Part shown: positions 1 through 9,047 of the stretch, piece by piece
Position numbering within the stretch: the first letter of the stretch is position 1
How the letters are laid out: every line of letters begins with the position of its first letter
DNA from: an uncultured Bacteroides sp.
GTDB lineage: Bacteria; Bacteroidota; Bacteroidia; Bacteroidales; Bacteroidaceae
DNA length: 64,000 nucleotides
Reading direction: 5' to 3'
Assembly (NCBI GenBank): GCA_900551445.1
Contig: URWA01000013.1
Coordinates: forward strand, 17,876 to 81,875
The notes under the pieces: generated by a model
Told to the model about the DNA's origin: nothing
Seen by the model: the letters and a program-made list of their open reading frames with translations, nothing else
Database searches by the model: none
Position numbers and translations under genes: made by a program

Positions 1-411
1 GATATACACATTGTCACCGATTTCAGCCCCTTCTTCAATACATGCGAAAGGACCGATATAGACATCTTTCCCAATCTTTACATTTTCAGCAATGGAGGCT
101 AACGAACTGATACCTTTCTTTTTGGGAATACTCATTTCATAAAGAGTCATTAATTTGGCCAGACTTTCATACGCGTCGTCCACTTTGATTAAAGTGGCTT
201 TGATTTCATGCTCTGGGTGAAAATCCTTGTTTACCAATACGATGGTCGATTGTGTTTCGTATATGTAATGAGTATATTTGGGATTGGATAGAAAGGATAA
301 TGCCCCTGGAACTCCTTCTTCTATTTTGGCAAAGGTATGGACCTTGGCATTCTCATCTCCTACGATGATCCCTTGGATGTATTCTGCAATTTGTTTAGCT
401 GAGAACTCCAT
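1..411 (-). CDS. lpxD: UDP-3-O-acyl-glucosamine N-acyltransferase (LpxD), partial
   Basis: N-terminal 137 residues only; the gene runs off the left edge of the window. The start is the ATG complementary to 409-411, giving MEFSAKQIAEYIQG. LpxD adds the second hydroxyacyl chain in lipid A synthesis, using acyl-ACP, in the cytoplasm. Visible are the family's N-terminal uridine-binding domain (about residues 1-100, with the FLSNPKY segment) and the first left-handed beta-helix hexapeptide rungs (IGKDVYIGPFACIEEGAEIGDNVYI spread over the last 30 residues). In Bacteroidales lpxD commonly heads a lipid A gene run that would continue to the left. A possible -7 box lies at 496-503. Identification is firm; the C-terminus cannot be judged. 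Confidence 0.93.
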   Translation of the reverse strand, partial: MEFSAKQIAEYIQGIIVGDENAKVHTFAKIEEGVPGALSFLSNPKYTHYIYETQSTIVLVNKDFHPEHEIKATLIKVDDAYESLAKLMTLYEMSIPKKKGISSLASIAENVKIGKDVYIGPFACIEEGAEIGDNVYI

Positions 412-495
412 ATTTGATATTTTTTGTTCCTTTGTTTCCTGGTTGTTTTTCAATTCTTTGCTGCTTGAAAGAAGCATACTTACTACTTAATTATG

Positions 496-503
496 CAAAT
501 TAC
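496..503 (-). promoter_or_regulatory. Candidate -7 box for lpxD
   Basis: On the minus strand this reads GTAATTTG, one base off the Bacteroidales TAnnTTTG -7 consensus, about 85 nt before the lpxD start. No clear TTTG -33 box was placed, so this is tentative. Confidence 0.3.
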
Positions 504-621
504 GTATTTTTTTTTTATATATCCGTGAAAAAAGCCAATTATTTGCCCGAAATGTACTGTGATTTTTGTGTCTGACCTCAAAAGTCTTTTCAATTTAAGC
601 CTTTTTATATCGAATTTGCAA

Positions 622-674
622 TAAAAAAGAAGTATAAAGAAATTGTGTAAACGCACACAGTCTTTATACTTCTT
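622..674 (-). terminator. Intrinsic terminator of pyrF
   Basis: A perfect 14-bp inverted repeat (627-640 with 661-674) has a further 5-bp inner stem (644-648 with 655-659) around loop AAACGC. On the minus strand it is followed by a T-rich run (complement of A-run 623-628). It lies 32 nt after the pyrF stop codon, as expected for a Rho-independent terminator. Confidence 0.8.
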
Positions 675-705
675 GTGGTATGGAGTAAAGATGACTTTTT
701 GTAAA

Positions 706-1530
706 TTATAGGATGGCAGCCAGTTGTTTTTCCATTTGTTGCTGTACTTTCTGTGCTTCTTCTCCTGCAACTTTGGCGAAATTCTCCGTTTTATCTGCAT
801 AGATAATGGCGCGGCTGGAATTTACAATCAGGCCACATTCTTTGGTCATGCCATATTTGCAGACTTCTTCCAGTGAACCACCTTGTGCACCAATTCCCGG
901 AACCAGCAGGAAGTGGTTGGGAACGATTTTACGGATGTCTTCAAACATACGTCCCTGGGTGGCACCTACTACATACATCATGTTCTGGTCGTTGGCCCAT
1001 TCCTGTGATTTGCGTAATACTTTTTCAAAGAGACGTTCGCCTTCTTTGTCTTCCGTAAGTTGGAAATCATGTGAACCTTTGTTGGATGTCAGTGCCAGCA
1101 GGATAACCCATTTGCCTTCGTAGGTGAGGAAAGGAGTTACGCTGTCTTCACCCATGTAGGGGGCAACAGTGACAGAATCGATGTTCAGTTCTTCAAAGAA
1201 AGTGCGGGCATACATTGCCGAAGTGTTACCGATATCGCCACGTTTGGCATCGGCAATAATGAATTGGTCAGGATAGTTCTTTTTGATGTATTCCACTGTC
1301 TTTTCAAAAGCAATCCATCCCTTTACACCCATGCTTTCATAGAAGGCCAAATTGGGCTTATAGGCGATACAGTAAGGGGCAGTGGCATCGATGATTGCTT
1401 TATTGAATGTGAAAATCGGGTCTTCTTCTTTCAGAAGGTGTTCCGGAATTTTCTTGATATCGGTATCCAGTCCTACACATAAAAAAGATTTTTTCTTTTT
1501 GATGTTTTCAAATAATTCCTGTTTGTTCAT
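706..1530 (-). CDS. pyrF: Orotidine 5'-phosphate decarboxylase
   Basis: Catalyses the last step of UMP synthesis, OMP to UMP plus CO2, in the cytoplasm. The 274 residues fit the longer (type 2) PyrF subfamily of about 270-280 residues. The N-terminal substrate loop [13 protein letters not shown] and the catalytic DxKxxD in [10 protein letters not shown] (about residues 93-102) are present, as is the C-terminal phosphate-binding [10 protein letters not shown] segment followed by NSSRAI. It lies 72 nt after prfA in the same direction; no good promoter was seen in that gap, so it may be read through from prfA. A strong hairpin terminator follows. Confidence 0.96.
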   Translation of the reverse strand: MNKQELFENIKKKKSFLCVGLDTDIKKIPEHLLKEEDPIFTFNKAIIDATAPYCIAYKPNLAFYESMGVKGWIAFEKTVEYIKKNYPDQFIIADAKRGDIGNTSAMYARTFFEELNIDSVTVAPYMGEDSVTPFLTYEGKWVILLALTSNKGSHDFQLTEDKEGERLFEKVLRKSQEWANDQNMMYVVGATQGRMFEDIRKIVPNHFLLVPGIGAQGGSLEEVCKYGMTKECGLIVNSSRAIIYADKTENFAKVAGEEAQKVQQQMEKQLAAIL

Positions 1531-1602
1531 AATGTTTTATGATTAATGGTAATAATGTGACTTTATTGTTCACTGTAAGGGGTAAAATTATACACCTTAC
1601 TT

Positions 1603-2712
1603 TTATAATTCACTTTCTTTCAATCGTTCTGCATTTTCGGCCACAATCAGATGGTCGATACAGTCTTGAATGTCGCCGTCCATGAAAGCTGCCAGATTGT
1701 AGATGGTATAGTTGATGCGATGGTCAGTGATACGTCCCTGTGGATAGTTGTACGTGCGGATTTTGGCCGAACGGTCGCCGGTGCTCACCATGGTCTTTCG
1801 TTTGGAAGCGATGTCATCAATGTATTTCTGGTGCTCTTTGTCGTAGATGAAGGTACGCAGACGGCTCAGGGCACGTTCCTTGTTTTTCGGCTGGTCGCGG
1901 GTCTCCGTACATTCAATCAGGATTTCTTCCACGATACCCGTGTTCGGATTCTTCCAGTTGTAACGTAGACGGACACCCGATTCTACCTTGTTTACGTTCT
2001 GGCCTCCGGCACCTCCGCTTCGGAAGGTATCCCATTTGATTTCACCTTCGTTGATTTCTACATCAAAGGGTTCTGCTTCGGGAAGTACGGCAACCGAGGC
2101 TGCTGATGTATGAACACGTCCCTGAGTTTCAGTTGCAGGAACCCGTTGCACGCGGTGCACGCCTGATTCATATTTCAAAGTACCATATACCTTGTCTCCC
2201 GTGACAGAACAGATGATTTCCTTGAAACCTCCGGCTGCACCTTCGTTGGCACTGGATACTTCCAGTTTCCAGCCTTTGCGTTCGCAATATTTGGAATACA
2301 TGCGGAACAAATCGCCGGCAAAGATTGCCGCTTCATCCCCTCCCGTACCTCCACGGATCTCCAGGATGGCGTTGCGGTCATCTTGCGGGTCGGCGGGTAC
2401 CAGCAACAGTTTGATTTCTTCTTCCAGCTGGGGAATACGGGCTTCGCAGGCAGCCGCTTCTTCGCGGGCCATTTCCTTCATTTCCGGGTCGTTCTCGGCC
2501 ATCATCATTTTGGCCTCCTCCAGTCCGTTGAGGCATTGCAGGTATTCCTTGCGGGCAGCCATAATGTCGCCCAGTTCCTTATATTCTTTAGTCAGTTTGA
2601 CGTATCGTTTCTGGTCGGCTATCACATTCGGGTCTGTAATGAGTGTGGAGACCTCCTCAAAACGTGAAACCAAACCGTCTAACTTTTCCAGTAATGTATT
2701 GTTTTCTGCCAT
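1603..2712 (-). CDS. prfA: Peptide chain release factor 1
   Basis: Recognises UAA and UAG stop codons in the ribosomal A site and triggers release of the finished protein. At 369 residues it is full length. The codon-recognition PxT motif (PAT, in RVQRVPATETQGR) and the peptidyl-hydrolysis GGQ motif (in RSGGAGGQNVNKVESG) are both present. The PAT tripeptide rather than SPF marks it as RF1, not RF2. The gene is 13 nt downstream of a small membrane-protein gene and follows purM in the same direction. Confidence 0.97.
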   Translation of the reverse strand: MAENNTLLEKLDGLVSRFEEVSTLITDPNVIADQKRYVKLTKEYKELGDIMAARKEYLQCLNGLEEAKMMMAENDPEMKEMAREEAAACEARIPQLEEEIKLLLVPADPQDDRNAILEIRGGTGGDEAAIFAGDLFRMYSKYCERKGWKLEVSSANEGAAGGFKEIICSVTGDKVYGTLKYESGVHRVQRVPATETQGRVHTSAASVAVLPEAEPFDVEINEGEIKWDTFRSGGAGGQNVNKVESGVRLRYNWKNPNTGIVEEILIECTETRDQPKNKERALSRLRTFIYDKEHQKYIDDIASKRKTMVSTGDRSAKIRTYNYPQGRITDHRINYTIYNLAAFMDGDIQDCIDHLIVAENAERLKESEL

Positions 2713-2725
2713 TCTAATGGAATGC

Positions 2726-3070
2726 TTATACAGTTGAGTGATTAGATAGGTATTCGTTTACCATAATCTGCCATAGGCCATCCACGTAAAGAATACCAAC
2801 AATATGAGGCCGAGCAAGATGAGTGGTAAGTCTCTTTTGGTTTTTCCATTGAAACTCTTTGACACCAAAGTATTTTCCATAAATAAAGGAAATGACAAAC
2901 CCTGGAATCCCAAAACTTAGACCTTTTAGAATGGGAGAGTCAAATTCAATACTGAGAAAGAAAAGAACAAACCATAAAACAAGTAATCCGATGCCGATAA
3001 GACATCCTTGCTTTTCCTGCGGTTTCATACAATCGTAAGAGTGAGAACAAGTGGGGTAGGTTTGCGACAC
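2726..3070 (-). CDS. Small membrane protein of unknown function
   Basis: Encodes 114 residues and was not recognised. The assigned start is GTG (complement of 3068-3070), preceded by AGGA; an internal ATG at 3028 would give 100 residues starting MKPQEKQGC. The N-terminus is hydrophilic with two cysteines (CSHSYDC). Two hydrophobic stretches follow (about residues 21-43 and 48-68) and then a basic C-terminal tail (KNQKRLTTHLARPH). It sits between purM (25 nt upstream) and prfA (13 nt downstream) in the same direction, so it is probably co-transcribed, but nothing ties it to either neighbour's job. Whether the frame is expressed is likely but unproven. Confidence 0.55.
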   Translation of the reverse strand: MSQTYPTCSHSYDCMKPQEKQGCLIGIGLLVLWFVLFFLSIEFDSPILKGLSFGIPGFVISFIYGKYFGVKEFQWKNQKRLTTHLARPHIVGILYVDGLWQIMVNEYLSNHSTV

Positions 3071-3095
3071 ATCCTGCCCCTTCTTGTTTGGGTGA

Positions 3096-4265
3096 TTAAT
3101 ATTTGAATTCTCCGAATTCGGAACGGATAATCAGTTCCTTGTGGTCGCTTTCTTCGATACGTCCGATAATCTGGGCATCGATGTGGAACGACTTGCTGAT
3201 TTCAATTACCTGCTCTGCATGTTCCGGTGACAGGTAGACTTCCAGACGGTGTCCCATGTTGAACACTTTGTACATTTCGTCCCAGTCGGTACCGCTCTGT
3301 TCCTTGATGGTGCGGAACAAAGGAGGCACAGGGAAGAGGTTGTCTTTGATGACCCGGCAGTTGTCGCCTACGAAGTGCAGCACTTTTGTCTGGGCGCCAC
3401 CTGAGCAGTGAACCATACCGTGGATTTGCGGGCGCAGGGCATCCAGCAGTTTCTTGACTACCGGAGCATAGGTACGTGTCGGAGACAGCACCAGTTTGCC
3501 GGCATCCAGCGGAGAGCCTTCTACGGCATCCGTCAGCTTCAGTTTGCCGCTGTACACCAGTTCTTCGGGCACAGCATGGTCATAGCTTTCCGGATATTTT
3601 TCTGCCAGGTATTTGCTGAATACGTCGTGACGGGCACTGGTCAGTCCGTTGCTGCCCATACCGCCGTTGTATTCTTTCTCATAGGTAGCCTGACCGTAAG
3701 AAGCCAGACCCACAATCACATCCCCCGGACGGATATTGGCATTGTTGATGACATCCGCACGTTTCATACGGCAAGTTACCGTACTGTCCACGATGATGGT
3801 GCGGACCAGGTCACCTACATCGGCTGTCTCGCCACCGGTGGCATACACACCCACTCCCATTTCGCGGAGTTCGGCCAGCAGTTCGTCTGTGCCGTTGATG
3901 ATGGCTGAAATCACTTCACCCGGCACAAGCAGCTTGTTGCGTCCGATGGTAGAAGATACCAAGATATTGTCTACCGCACCCACGCACAACAAGTCATCGA
4001 TGTTCATGATCAGTGCATCCTGTGCGATACCCTTCCATACAGACAAGTCGCCAGTTTCTTTCCAGTACAAGTATGCCAGTGAAGACTTTGTGCCGGCTCC
4101 ATCGGCATGCATGATGTTGCAGTATTCCGGGTCACCTCCCAGAATATCAGGGATAATTTTACAGAATGCGTTCGGGAAAATACCTTTATCAATGTTCTTG
4201 ATGGCGTTGTGTACATCTTCTTTCGATGCAGATACGCCGCGCTGCATGTATCGTTGATTGCTCAT
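3096..4265 (-). CDS. purM: Phosphoribosylformylglycinamidine cyclo-ligase (AIR synthase)
   Basis: Converts FGAM to AIR with ATP in purine synthesis. The chosen start (complement of 4263-4265) gives MSNQRYMQRGVSASKEDVHNAI and 389 residues, matching the long Bacteroidetes-type PurM. The frame is open further upstream, but that part overlaps the promoter and has no family similarity. Family features include the glycine-rich GDPEYCNIMHADGAGTK region, the DALIMNIDDLLCVGA metal/ATP segment and ATGGETADVGDLV. A -7 box (TAAATTTG on the minus strand) lies at 4301-4308. Confidence 0.93.
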   Translation of the reverse strand: MSNQRYMQRGVSASKEDVHNAIKNIDKGIFPNAFCKIIPDILGGDPEYCNIMHADGAGTKSSLAYLYWKETGDLSVWKGIAQDALIMNIDDLLCVGAVDNILVSSTIGRNKLLVPGEVISAIINGTDELLAELREMGVGVYATGGETADVGDLVRTIIVDSTVTCRMKRADVINNANIRPGDVIVGLASYGQATYEKEYNGGMGSNGLTSARHDVFSKYLAEKYPESYDHAVPEELVYSGKLKLTDAVEGSPLDAGKLVLSPTRTYAPVVKKLLDALRPQIHGMVHCSGGAQTKVLHFVGDNCRVIKDNLFPVPPLFRTIKEQSGTDWDEMYKVFNMGHRLEVYLSPEHAEQVIEISKSFHIDAQIIGRIEESDHKELIIRSEFGEFKY

Positions 4266-4300
4266 GAGTATAGTAAGTTTGTTTGTTTCAATTGAATGTG

Positions 4301-4308
4301 CAAATTTA
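4301..4308 (-). promoter_or_regulatory. -7 box of purM
   Basis: TAAATTTG on the minus strand, an exact match to TAnnTTTG, 35 nt before the purM start. No matching -33 TTTG was found at the usual distance. Confidence 0.5.
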
Positions 4309-4351
4309 GTGATTATTCCTTTTATAACCATGCGTTTCGGGATAAAAAGCA

Positions 4352-6007
4352 TCAGAACACGGTGACACCAGCCGGGGTGATGCTTCCATCGGGTGCCAGC
4401 AGGCTCAGCCGGAAAAATCCTTTACCGATTTTTCGGGGAATGTCTTTCTCGGGTTGGGTAGTCCGGAGAATTTCGATTCCTGTCGCTTCACTGACAATCA
4501 GGGTATATCCTTTCGGAAGTATGGGAAGCCTTCCATATAAAATGGAAGGTTCGTCTTTGGCAGGGGTATTTAACGCCAAAGGCGCACTTTCGAATCCAAA
4601 TCGGTTGACAGCTGTCACTGCCCAGTAGATACCTCCTTTTTGTGACGGGCTGGAAGTGAACGTGTATTGGCAACTGTCGGTTCGGGAGAGTGTCAGGTTT
4701 TGGGCTTTCTCCGTATCGACAGGATATGTGTCGGAAGCATATACGCGATAGTAAATACCTCCCGGCTGGCTTTCCGAGGCCTTCCAGCTCATTTGGATAT
4801 TTTCTCCTTGCAGTTTCACGTGAGGGGTGGTAGGTTGGGAAGGAGTGTTCTGTGAAGTCCACCGCATGGGAGGGACGACAGCTGGGTACGCATAGAAGTT
4901 GCTTTTCAACTCATCCAGGATTCCTTTGGTGTTGCTGAGTATGAACTTATTGCGGAAATAGGCTTGTCCGTCCAATCCGATTTTTCGGGAGAAATAAATC
5001 TGACGGATGATTTCATCGATTTTCCAATCCTGTTCTTTAGGATGCAGAAAATAAATTCCCAATCCAGGTATGATCCATCGGTCGTTCTTGTTTTCCTTCC
5101 AGTCGAGGGCGAAGGGATAAAAATGATTTCCTTGGAAATACATCATCGGGAAAAGGGCATCCTGAATACCTTCGTTTAACCATTTTTGTGCATCCTGATA
5201 AACGGTCTCATAGGCATTCCATCCGAAGGAGGAATAGCGCCGGGTGTCATTGAATTTGCCGATGGGGGAGCTGCTTACTTTGACCCAGGGTTTCAGTTGC
5301 TTGACTTCCGTGTAAATCCGTCGGACAATACGCGTAATGTTGTCTCTTCTCCATTGTTTCAGGTCTTGTTTCTTCCCGTATTTGCGGTACGTGTCTTTAT
5401 CGGGAAACTTTTCCCCTTGCTCCGGATAGCGGATGTAGTCCAGATGGATACCGTCCACATCGTAGCGTGAGACGATTTCCTTGGCTATCTGACTGAGGTA
5501 TTCGGCCGTACCGGGATTTCCGGGGTCCAGGTACCAGCTTCCGTTGAACTGCTTGCAGAGCTTGGGCTGTTTTTTGACGATACAGTCTTTCCCTAGCAGG
5601 CCGACTTGCCGTTTGTTGCCGATGGGGATACATACCAGCCATGCATGGAGTTCCAGTCCCCGCTTATGACATTCTTCGATGGCAAATTGTAAAGGGTCAT
5701 ATCCGGGATTCTTTCCTGTATGCCCAGTCAGGCTTTCGGCAAATGTTTCATAAGCCGAAGGATACACCACGTCTCCCCGAAGTCGGGTTTGGAAAAGTAC
5801 GGTATTGAAGTGGGCCGCCTGTAAAGCATCCAATTGCTGGATGAGCTCATTTTTCTGTGCTTCAATGCTTTGTGGAGAATTGGCCTTCCGGGTGGGCCAG
5901 TCCATTCCTCCTAATGTAGTCAGCCAGGTGGCCCGGATTTCTTCTTTAGGCTGTGCTTGCATAAAGAGGGAACAGCTTATAAATAACAAACAGATAAGTA
6001 TTCGCAT
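4352..6007 (-). CDS. Secreted GHL10-type glycoside hydrolase-like protein
   Basis: Encodes 551 residues from the ATG complementary to 6005-6007 (MRILICLLFISCSLFMQAQ), which gives a clean signal peptide ending near residue 18. The frame upstream of this ATG lies in the promoter. The main domain (about residues 22-390) matches the glycosyl-hydrolase-like 10 family (DUF187): EIRATWLTTLGGMDWP at the start, HFNTVLFQTRLRGDVVYPS, and YDVDGIHLDYIRYP with acidic residues at a TIM-barrel active-site strand. A fibronectin type III-like domain follows (about 400-490, from PHVKLQGENIQMSWKA). The substrate is not known; relatives are predicted to act on glycans or cell-wall material. A near-perfect promoter precedes it. 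No functional partner is evident next to it. Confidence 0.85.
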   Translation of the reverse strand: MRILICLLFISCSLFMQAQPKEEIRATWLTTLGGMDWPTRKANSPQSIEAQKNELIQQLDALQAAHFNTVLFQTRLRGDVVYPSAYETFAESLTGHTGKNPGYDPLQFAIEECHKRGLELHAWLVCIPIGNKRQVGLLGKDCIVKKQPKLCKQFNGSWYLDPGNPGTAEYLSQIAKEIVSRYDVDGIHLDYIRYPEQGEKFPDKDTYRKYGKKQDLKQWRRDNITRIVRRIYTEVKQLKPWVKVSSSPIGKFNDTRRYSSFGWNAYETVYQDAQKWLNEGIQDALFPMMYFQGNHFYPFALDWKENKNDRWIIPGLGIYFLHPKEQDWKIDEIIRQIYFSRKIGLDGQAYFRNKFILSNTKGILDELKSNFYAYPAVVPPMRWTSQNTPSQPTTPHVKLQGENIQMSWKASESQPGGIYYRVYASDTYPVDTEKAQNLTLSRTDSCQYTFTSSPSQKGGIYWAVTAVNRFGFESAPLALNTPAKDEPSILYGRLPILPKGYTLIVSEATGIEILRTTQPEKDIPRKIGKGFFRLSLLAPDGSITPAGVTVF

Positions 6008-6026
6008 GTCGGATTCAAAATTTGCG

Positions 6027-6058
6027 CAAATATACACAAAGCTGGTTGCAGAGACAAA
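6027..6058 (-). promoter_or_regulatory. Promoter of the GHL10 gene
   Basis: On the minus strand, -33 TTTG (complement of 6055-6058), a 20-nt spacer and -7 TATATTTG (complement of 6027-6034) exactly match the Bacteroidales sigma-ABfr layout. The box ends 19 nt before the start codon, which also supports the chosen ATG. Confidence 0.75.
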
Positions 6059-6212
6059 TTGAAAAGAGAGTTTTCGGTGGTAGGGTATATACTATATGGA
6101 ACCAATCTTGTTTGACTGTAGGAGATTGGACACGTTCAAGTTGTTTCCCGAAATGAGATGTGATTTGATGATTAAAATTTTCTTTTTATAGTGTCGGTTT
6201 TCTTCTTTTTAT

Positions 6213-6220
6213 TACTTTTG
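6213..6220 (+). promoter_or_regulatory. -7 box of the cstA-like gene
   Basis: TACTTTTG, exact TAnnTTTG match, 29 nt before the ATG. The -33 region is T-rich without a clear TTTG. Confidence 0.5.
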
Positions 6221-6249
6221 CGGCGAAATAAGAGATAAATCGAAAATCT

Positions 6250-7680
6250 ATGGTCACATTTACTATCGCATTGGTTTTACTGGTGGTAGGATATTGGGTT
6301 TATGGAAAATACATTGACACGTTGTTTGCGCCTGATTCTGCCCGAAAAACTCCGGCATTGACTCTGACGGACGGAGTTGATTTCATTCCACTTCCTACGT
6401 GGAAAATCTTTATGATTCAGTTCTTGAACATTGCCGGCTTGGGGCCCATTTTCGGAGCCATCATGGGTGCACAGTTCGGCACGGCTTCTTATTTATGGAT
6501 TGTGTTCGGTACGATTTTCGCCGGTGCGGTCCACGATTTTTTGTCCGGCACGCTGTCATTGCGGAACAAAGGGGAAAGCTTGCCGGAAATTATTGGCCGT
6601 TATTTGGGGATGAGGACGAAAAATGTAGCTTGTGTATTCACTGTATTGCTGATGATTCTGGTGGGTGCCGTATTTGTGTCTGGCCCTGCAGAACTGTTGG
6701 CCGGAATGACGCCTGCTTCCTTGAATGTATATTTCTGGGTGGTAGTTATCTTTCTGTACTATATTTTGGCCACCATGCTTCCTATTGACAAGATTATCGG
6801 TCGGATATATCCTTTGTTTGCATTTGCCCTGTTGTTCATGGCGGTAGGAATTCTGGTCATGCTGTATGTGAAAAATCCGGCTCTTCCGGAAATATGGGAG
6901 GGATTTGGAACCAAGTATGAGAAAAATCCCATATTTCCGATGATGTTCATTTCCATTGCGTGTGGGGCCATCAGCGGTTTCCATGCCACTCAGTCACCCT
7001 TGATGGCGCGTTGCATTACCAATGAGAAACATTGTCGTCCGGTCTTTTATGGGGCTATGGTGACAGAGGGGATTGTAGCCTTGATTTGGGCGGCGGCTGC
7101 GACGTACTTCTTTCAGGAAAACGGGATTGTAGACAAGGTGACGGGCGTCGCTTATTCGGGCGCAAAGGTCGCTACCGATATTTCAAGGGACTGGCTGGGC
7201 ACTTTTGGTGGGATTCTGGCTATTCTGGGAATCGTGGCAGCTCCGATTACGAGTGGAGATACGGCACTCCGGTCGGCTCGTTTGATTGTGGCCGATTTTT
7301 TCCATGTGGAGCAGCGTTCCATCGGGAAACGACTGGTTATCAGTATTCCGATTTTTTTGGTTACCGTAGGCTTGTTGGTCTATAGTTTTGGTGATGCGGA
7401 AGGCTTCAAGATTATCTGGCGGTATTTTGCTTGGTGTAACCAGACTTTGTCTGTCTTTACACTATGGGCCATTACTGCTTATCTGGTGGGCGTCCGGAAG
7501 AATTATTGGGTAACCTTGGTTCCTGCCCTGTTCATGACGTGTGTCTGCTCTACTTATTTGTTTATTGCTCCCGAAGGTTTCTCATTGGGAGGGGAAGTTT
7601 CCTACACAATTGGAGGGGTCTGTACGTTGATTGCAGCGGTGTGGTTCGTGTGCTGGTTCCGTCGGGTACGTTCCTTGTAG
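6250..7680 (+). CDS. CstA-family carbon starvation transporter
   Basis: Inner-membrane transporter of the CstA family; E. coli members carry peptides or pyruvate. The 476 residues are shorter than E. coli CstA (about 700) but typical of the short form. The conserved segments are present: PLPTWKIFMIQFLNIAGLGPIFGAIMGAQFG, AGAVHDFLSG, SGFHATQSPLMARC and ITSGDTALRSARLI. About a dozen hydrophobic segments are visible. The start at 6250 follows a TACTTTTG -7 box. An outer-membrane protein gene with its own promoter lies 68 nt downstream in the same direction, so a shared role is possible but not shown. The substrate cannot be told from sequence. Confidence 0.88.
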   Translation: MVTFTIALVLLVVGYWVYGKYIDTLFAPDSARKTPALTLTDGVDFIPLPTWKIFMIQFLNIAGLGPIFGAIMGAQFGTASYLWIVFGTIFAGAVHDFLSGTLSLRNKGESLPEIIGRYLGMRTKNVACVFTVLLMILVGAVFVSGPAELLAGMTPASLNVYFWVVVIFLYYILATMLPIDKIIGRIYPLFAFALLFMAVGILVMLYVKNPALPEIWEGFGTKYEKNPIFPMMFISIACGAISGFHATQSPLMARCITNEKHCRPVFYGAMVTEGIVALIWAAAATYFFQENGIVDKVTGVAYSGAKVATDISRDWLGTFGGILAILGIVAAPITSGDTALRSARLIVADFFHVEQRSIGKRLVISIPIFLVTVGLLVYSFGDAEGFKIIWRYFAWCNQTLSVFTLWAITAYLVGVRKNYWVTLVPALFMTCVCSTYLFIAPEGFSLGGEVSYTIGGVCTLIAAVWFVCWFRRVRSL

Positions 7681-7687
7681 GAATTTG

Positions 7688-7719
7688 TTTGGCTGTTCAG
7701 CAGATTATGGCTACTTTTG
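7688..7719 (+). promoter_or_regulatory. Promoter of the beta-barrel protein gene
   Basis: TTTG (7688-7691), 20-nt spacer, TACTTTTG (7712-7719): an exact Bacteroidales promoter in the short gap after the cstA-like gene, 29 nt before the next ATG. The downstream gene can therefore be transcribed on its own. Confidence 0.75.
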
Positions 7720-7748
7720 CAGCCGGTAAAGGATAAAAGTGATATCAA

Positions 7749-8990
7749 ATGAAAAAACAATTCTTTTTGATGTGGGCCATGGCCGTTGTTTCGACGGGAG
7801 TGATGGCTCAGAAGAAAGATTTTGGCTATAAGTTTTATGGCCAGGTACGTACGGACCTGTTTTATAACAGCCGTTCCAATTCGGAAACAGTGGATGGACT
7901 TTTTTATATGTATCCTAAGGATGTGGCTCCCGATGCGGATGGAAAGGACTTGAATGCCAAACCCGATGGCAATTTCTATACCTTATATACTAGGTTGGGA
8001 GTGGATGTGACCGGACCGATGTGGGGAAAGGCTAAAACCTCAGCGAAGGTGGAGATAGACTTCCGGGGGTCGGGCACTACCTATTCTCTGATTCGTATTC
8101 GTCACGCCTATTTTAACTTGGATTGGGGTAAGTCTGCGTTGCTGGTAGGGCAGACTTGGCATCCTTTGTATGGAGATGTGTCTCCCGACATCTTGAACCT
8201 GAATATGGGAGCTCCTTATCAGCCTTTCAGCCGTGCGCCTCAGGTGCGCTACCGTTTGACGGAAAAACATTTCGTGCTGACTGCTGCCGCAGTATGGCAG
8301 TCACAATATTTGTCGGTCGGTCCGTCTTCCAACCAGGCAGGTGCGACAACTACTCAGAAGAACCAGAGTTTCATCAAGAACGGATGTACGCCGGAATTTT
8401 ATCTGGGAATGGATTATAAACGTCCGGGGCTGTTGGCCGGAGCAGGCGTACATGTGTCTTCCATAACTCCTCGTACGCAGTCGGAATACAATGGAGAGAC
8501 CTATAAGGTCAGTGAACGTATTACGGGAGTTTCTGCCGAGGCACATGTGAAGTATACACACCAGCGTTTCCTGCTGGCTGCCAAGAGTGTGCTGGGCTCC
8601 AACCTCACACAGGCCAGTACCATCGGAGGTTATGGCATTACTTCCACTGATTCCCGGACCGGGGAACAGGAATATACGCCGGTGCGCGTTTCCCATACTT
8701 GGTTGAACATGATGTATGGAAGTACCTTCCGTGGCGGAATCTTTGCCGGATATCTGAAAAACTTGGGTGCATCGAAAGAAGTGACCGGAGTGTTGGGTAC
8801 TGGAACCGATATTGACCAGTTGAATACTTTGGGCGCTGAATTCACTTATAACCGTCCAAATTGGAAAATCGGAGCCGAGTACACTTGGACAGGGGCATGG
8901 TATGGAGATTACACGGCAAAAGCCCGGATAACCAATACGCATTTGGTGAAAAACAACCGTATTGTGTTTACGGCTTTGTTTCAATTCTGA
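7749..8990 (+). CDS. Outer-membrane beta-barrel (porin-like) protein
   Basis: Encodes 413 residues with a signal peptide (MKKQFFLMWAMAVVSTGVMAQ). The rest consists of alternating amphipathic strands rich in aromatic girdle residues, such as FGYKFYGQVRTDLFYN, FYTLYTRLGVDV and SLIRIRHAYFNLDWGKSALLVGQ, and ends ...VFTALFQF with a C-terminal phenylalanine typical of outer-membrane barrels. The segment AYFNLDWGKSALLVGQTWHPL resembles porins in which one strand carries a conserved WG...GQ. It has its own promoter and is followed by a bidirectional terminator. The substrate is unknown; with the CstA-like transporter next door, small-solute uptake across both membranes is an inference only. Confidence 0.75.
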   Translation: MKKQFFLMWAMAVVSTGVMAQKKDFGYKFYGQVRTDLFYNSRSNSETVDGLFYMYPKDVAPDADGKDLNAKPDGNFYTLYTRLGVDVTGPMWGKAKTSAKVEIDFRGSGTTYSLIRIRHAYFNLDWGKSALLVGQTWHPLYGDVSPDILNLNMGAPYQPFSRAPQVRYRLTEKHFVLTAAAVWQSQYLSVGPSSNQAGATTTQKNQSFIKNGCTPEFYLGMDYKRPGLLAGAGVHVSSITPRTQSEYNGETYKVSERITGVSAEAHVKYTHQRFLLAAKSVLGSNLTQASTIGGYGITSTDSRTGEQEYTPVRVSHTWLNMMYGSTFRGGIFAGYLKNLGASKEVTGVLGTGTDIDQLNTLGAEFTYNRPNWKIGAEYTWTGAWYGDYTAKARITNTHLVKNNRIVFTALFQF

Positions 8991-9017
8991 TGGAGTGATT
9001 TGTTTGTCATGATAGAA

Positions 9018-9047
9018 AAAAAAGGATGGCTTTGGCCATCCTTTTTT
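9018..9047. terminator. Bidirectional intrinsic terminator
   Basis: Perfect 13-bp inverted repeat (9018-9030 with 9035-9047) with a 4-nt loop and A-run/T-run arms. It lies between the convergent beta-barrel gene and GH28 gene and overlaps the last codon or two of the latter, so it can serve both strands. Confidence 0.9.

Noticed and set aside
483..800. 105-codon frame on the minus strand
   Set aside because: It overlaps the pyrF terminator and the pyrF 3' end in another frame; lysine/isoleucine-rich chance frame.
1575..1600. Terminator between prfA and pyrF
   Set aside because: A 9-bp stem with one mismatch exists but no T-run follows; insufficient as a terminator.
4266..4352. Longer purM start
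   Set aside because: The extra 29 codons overlap the TAAATTTG -7 box and have no similarity to PurM.
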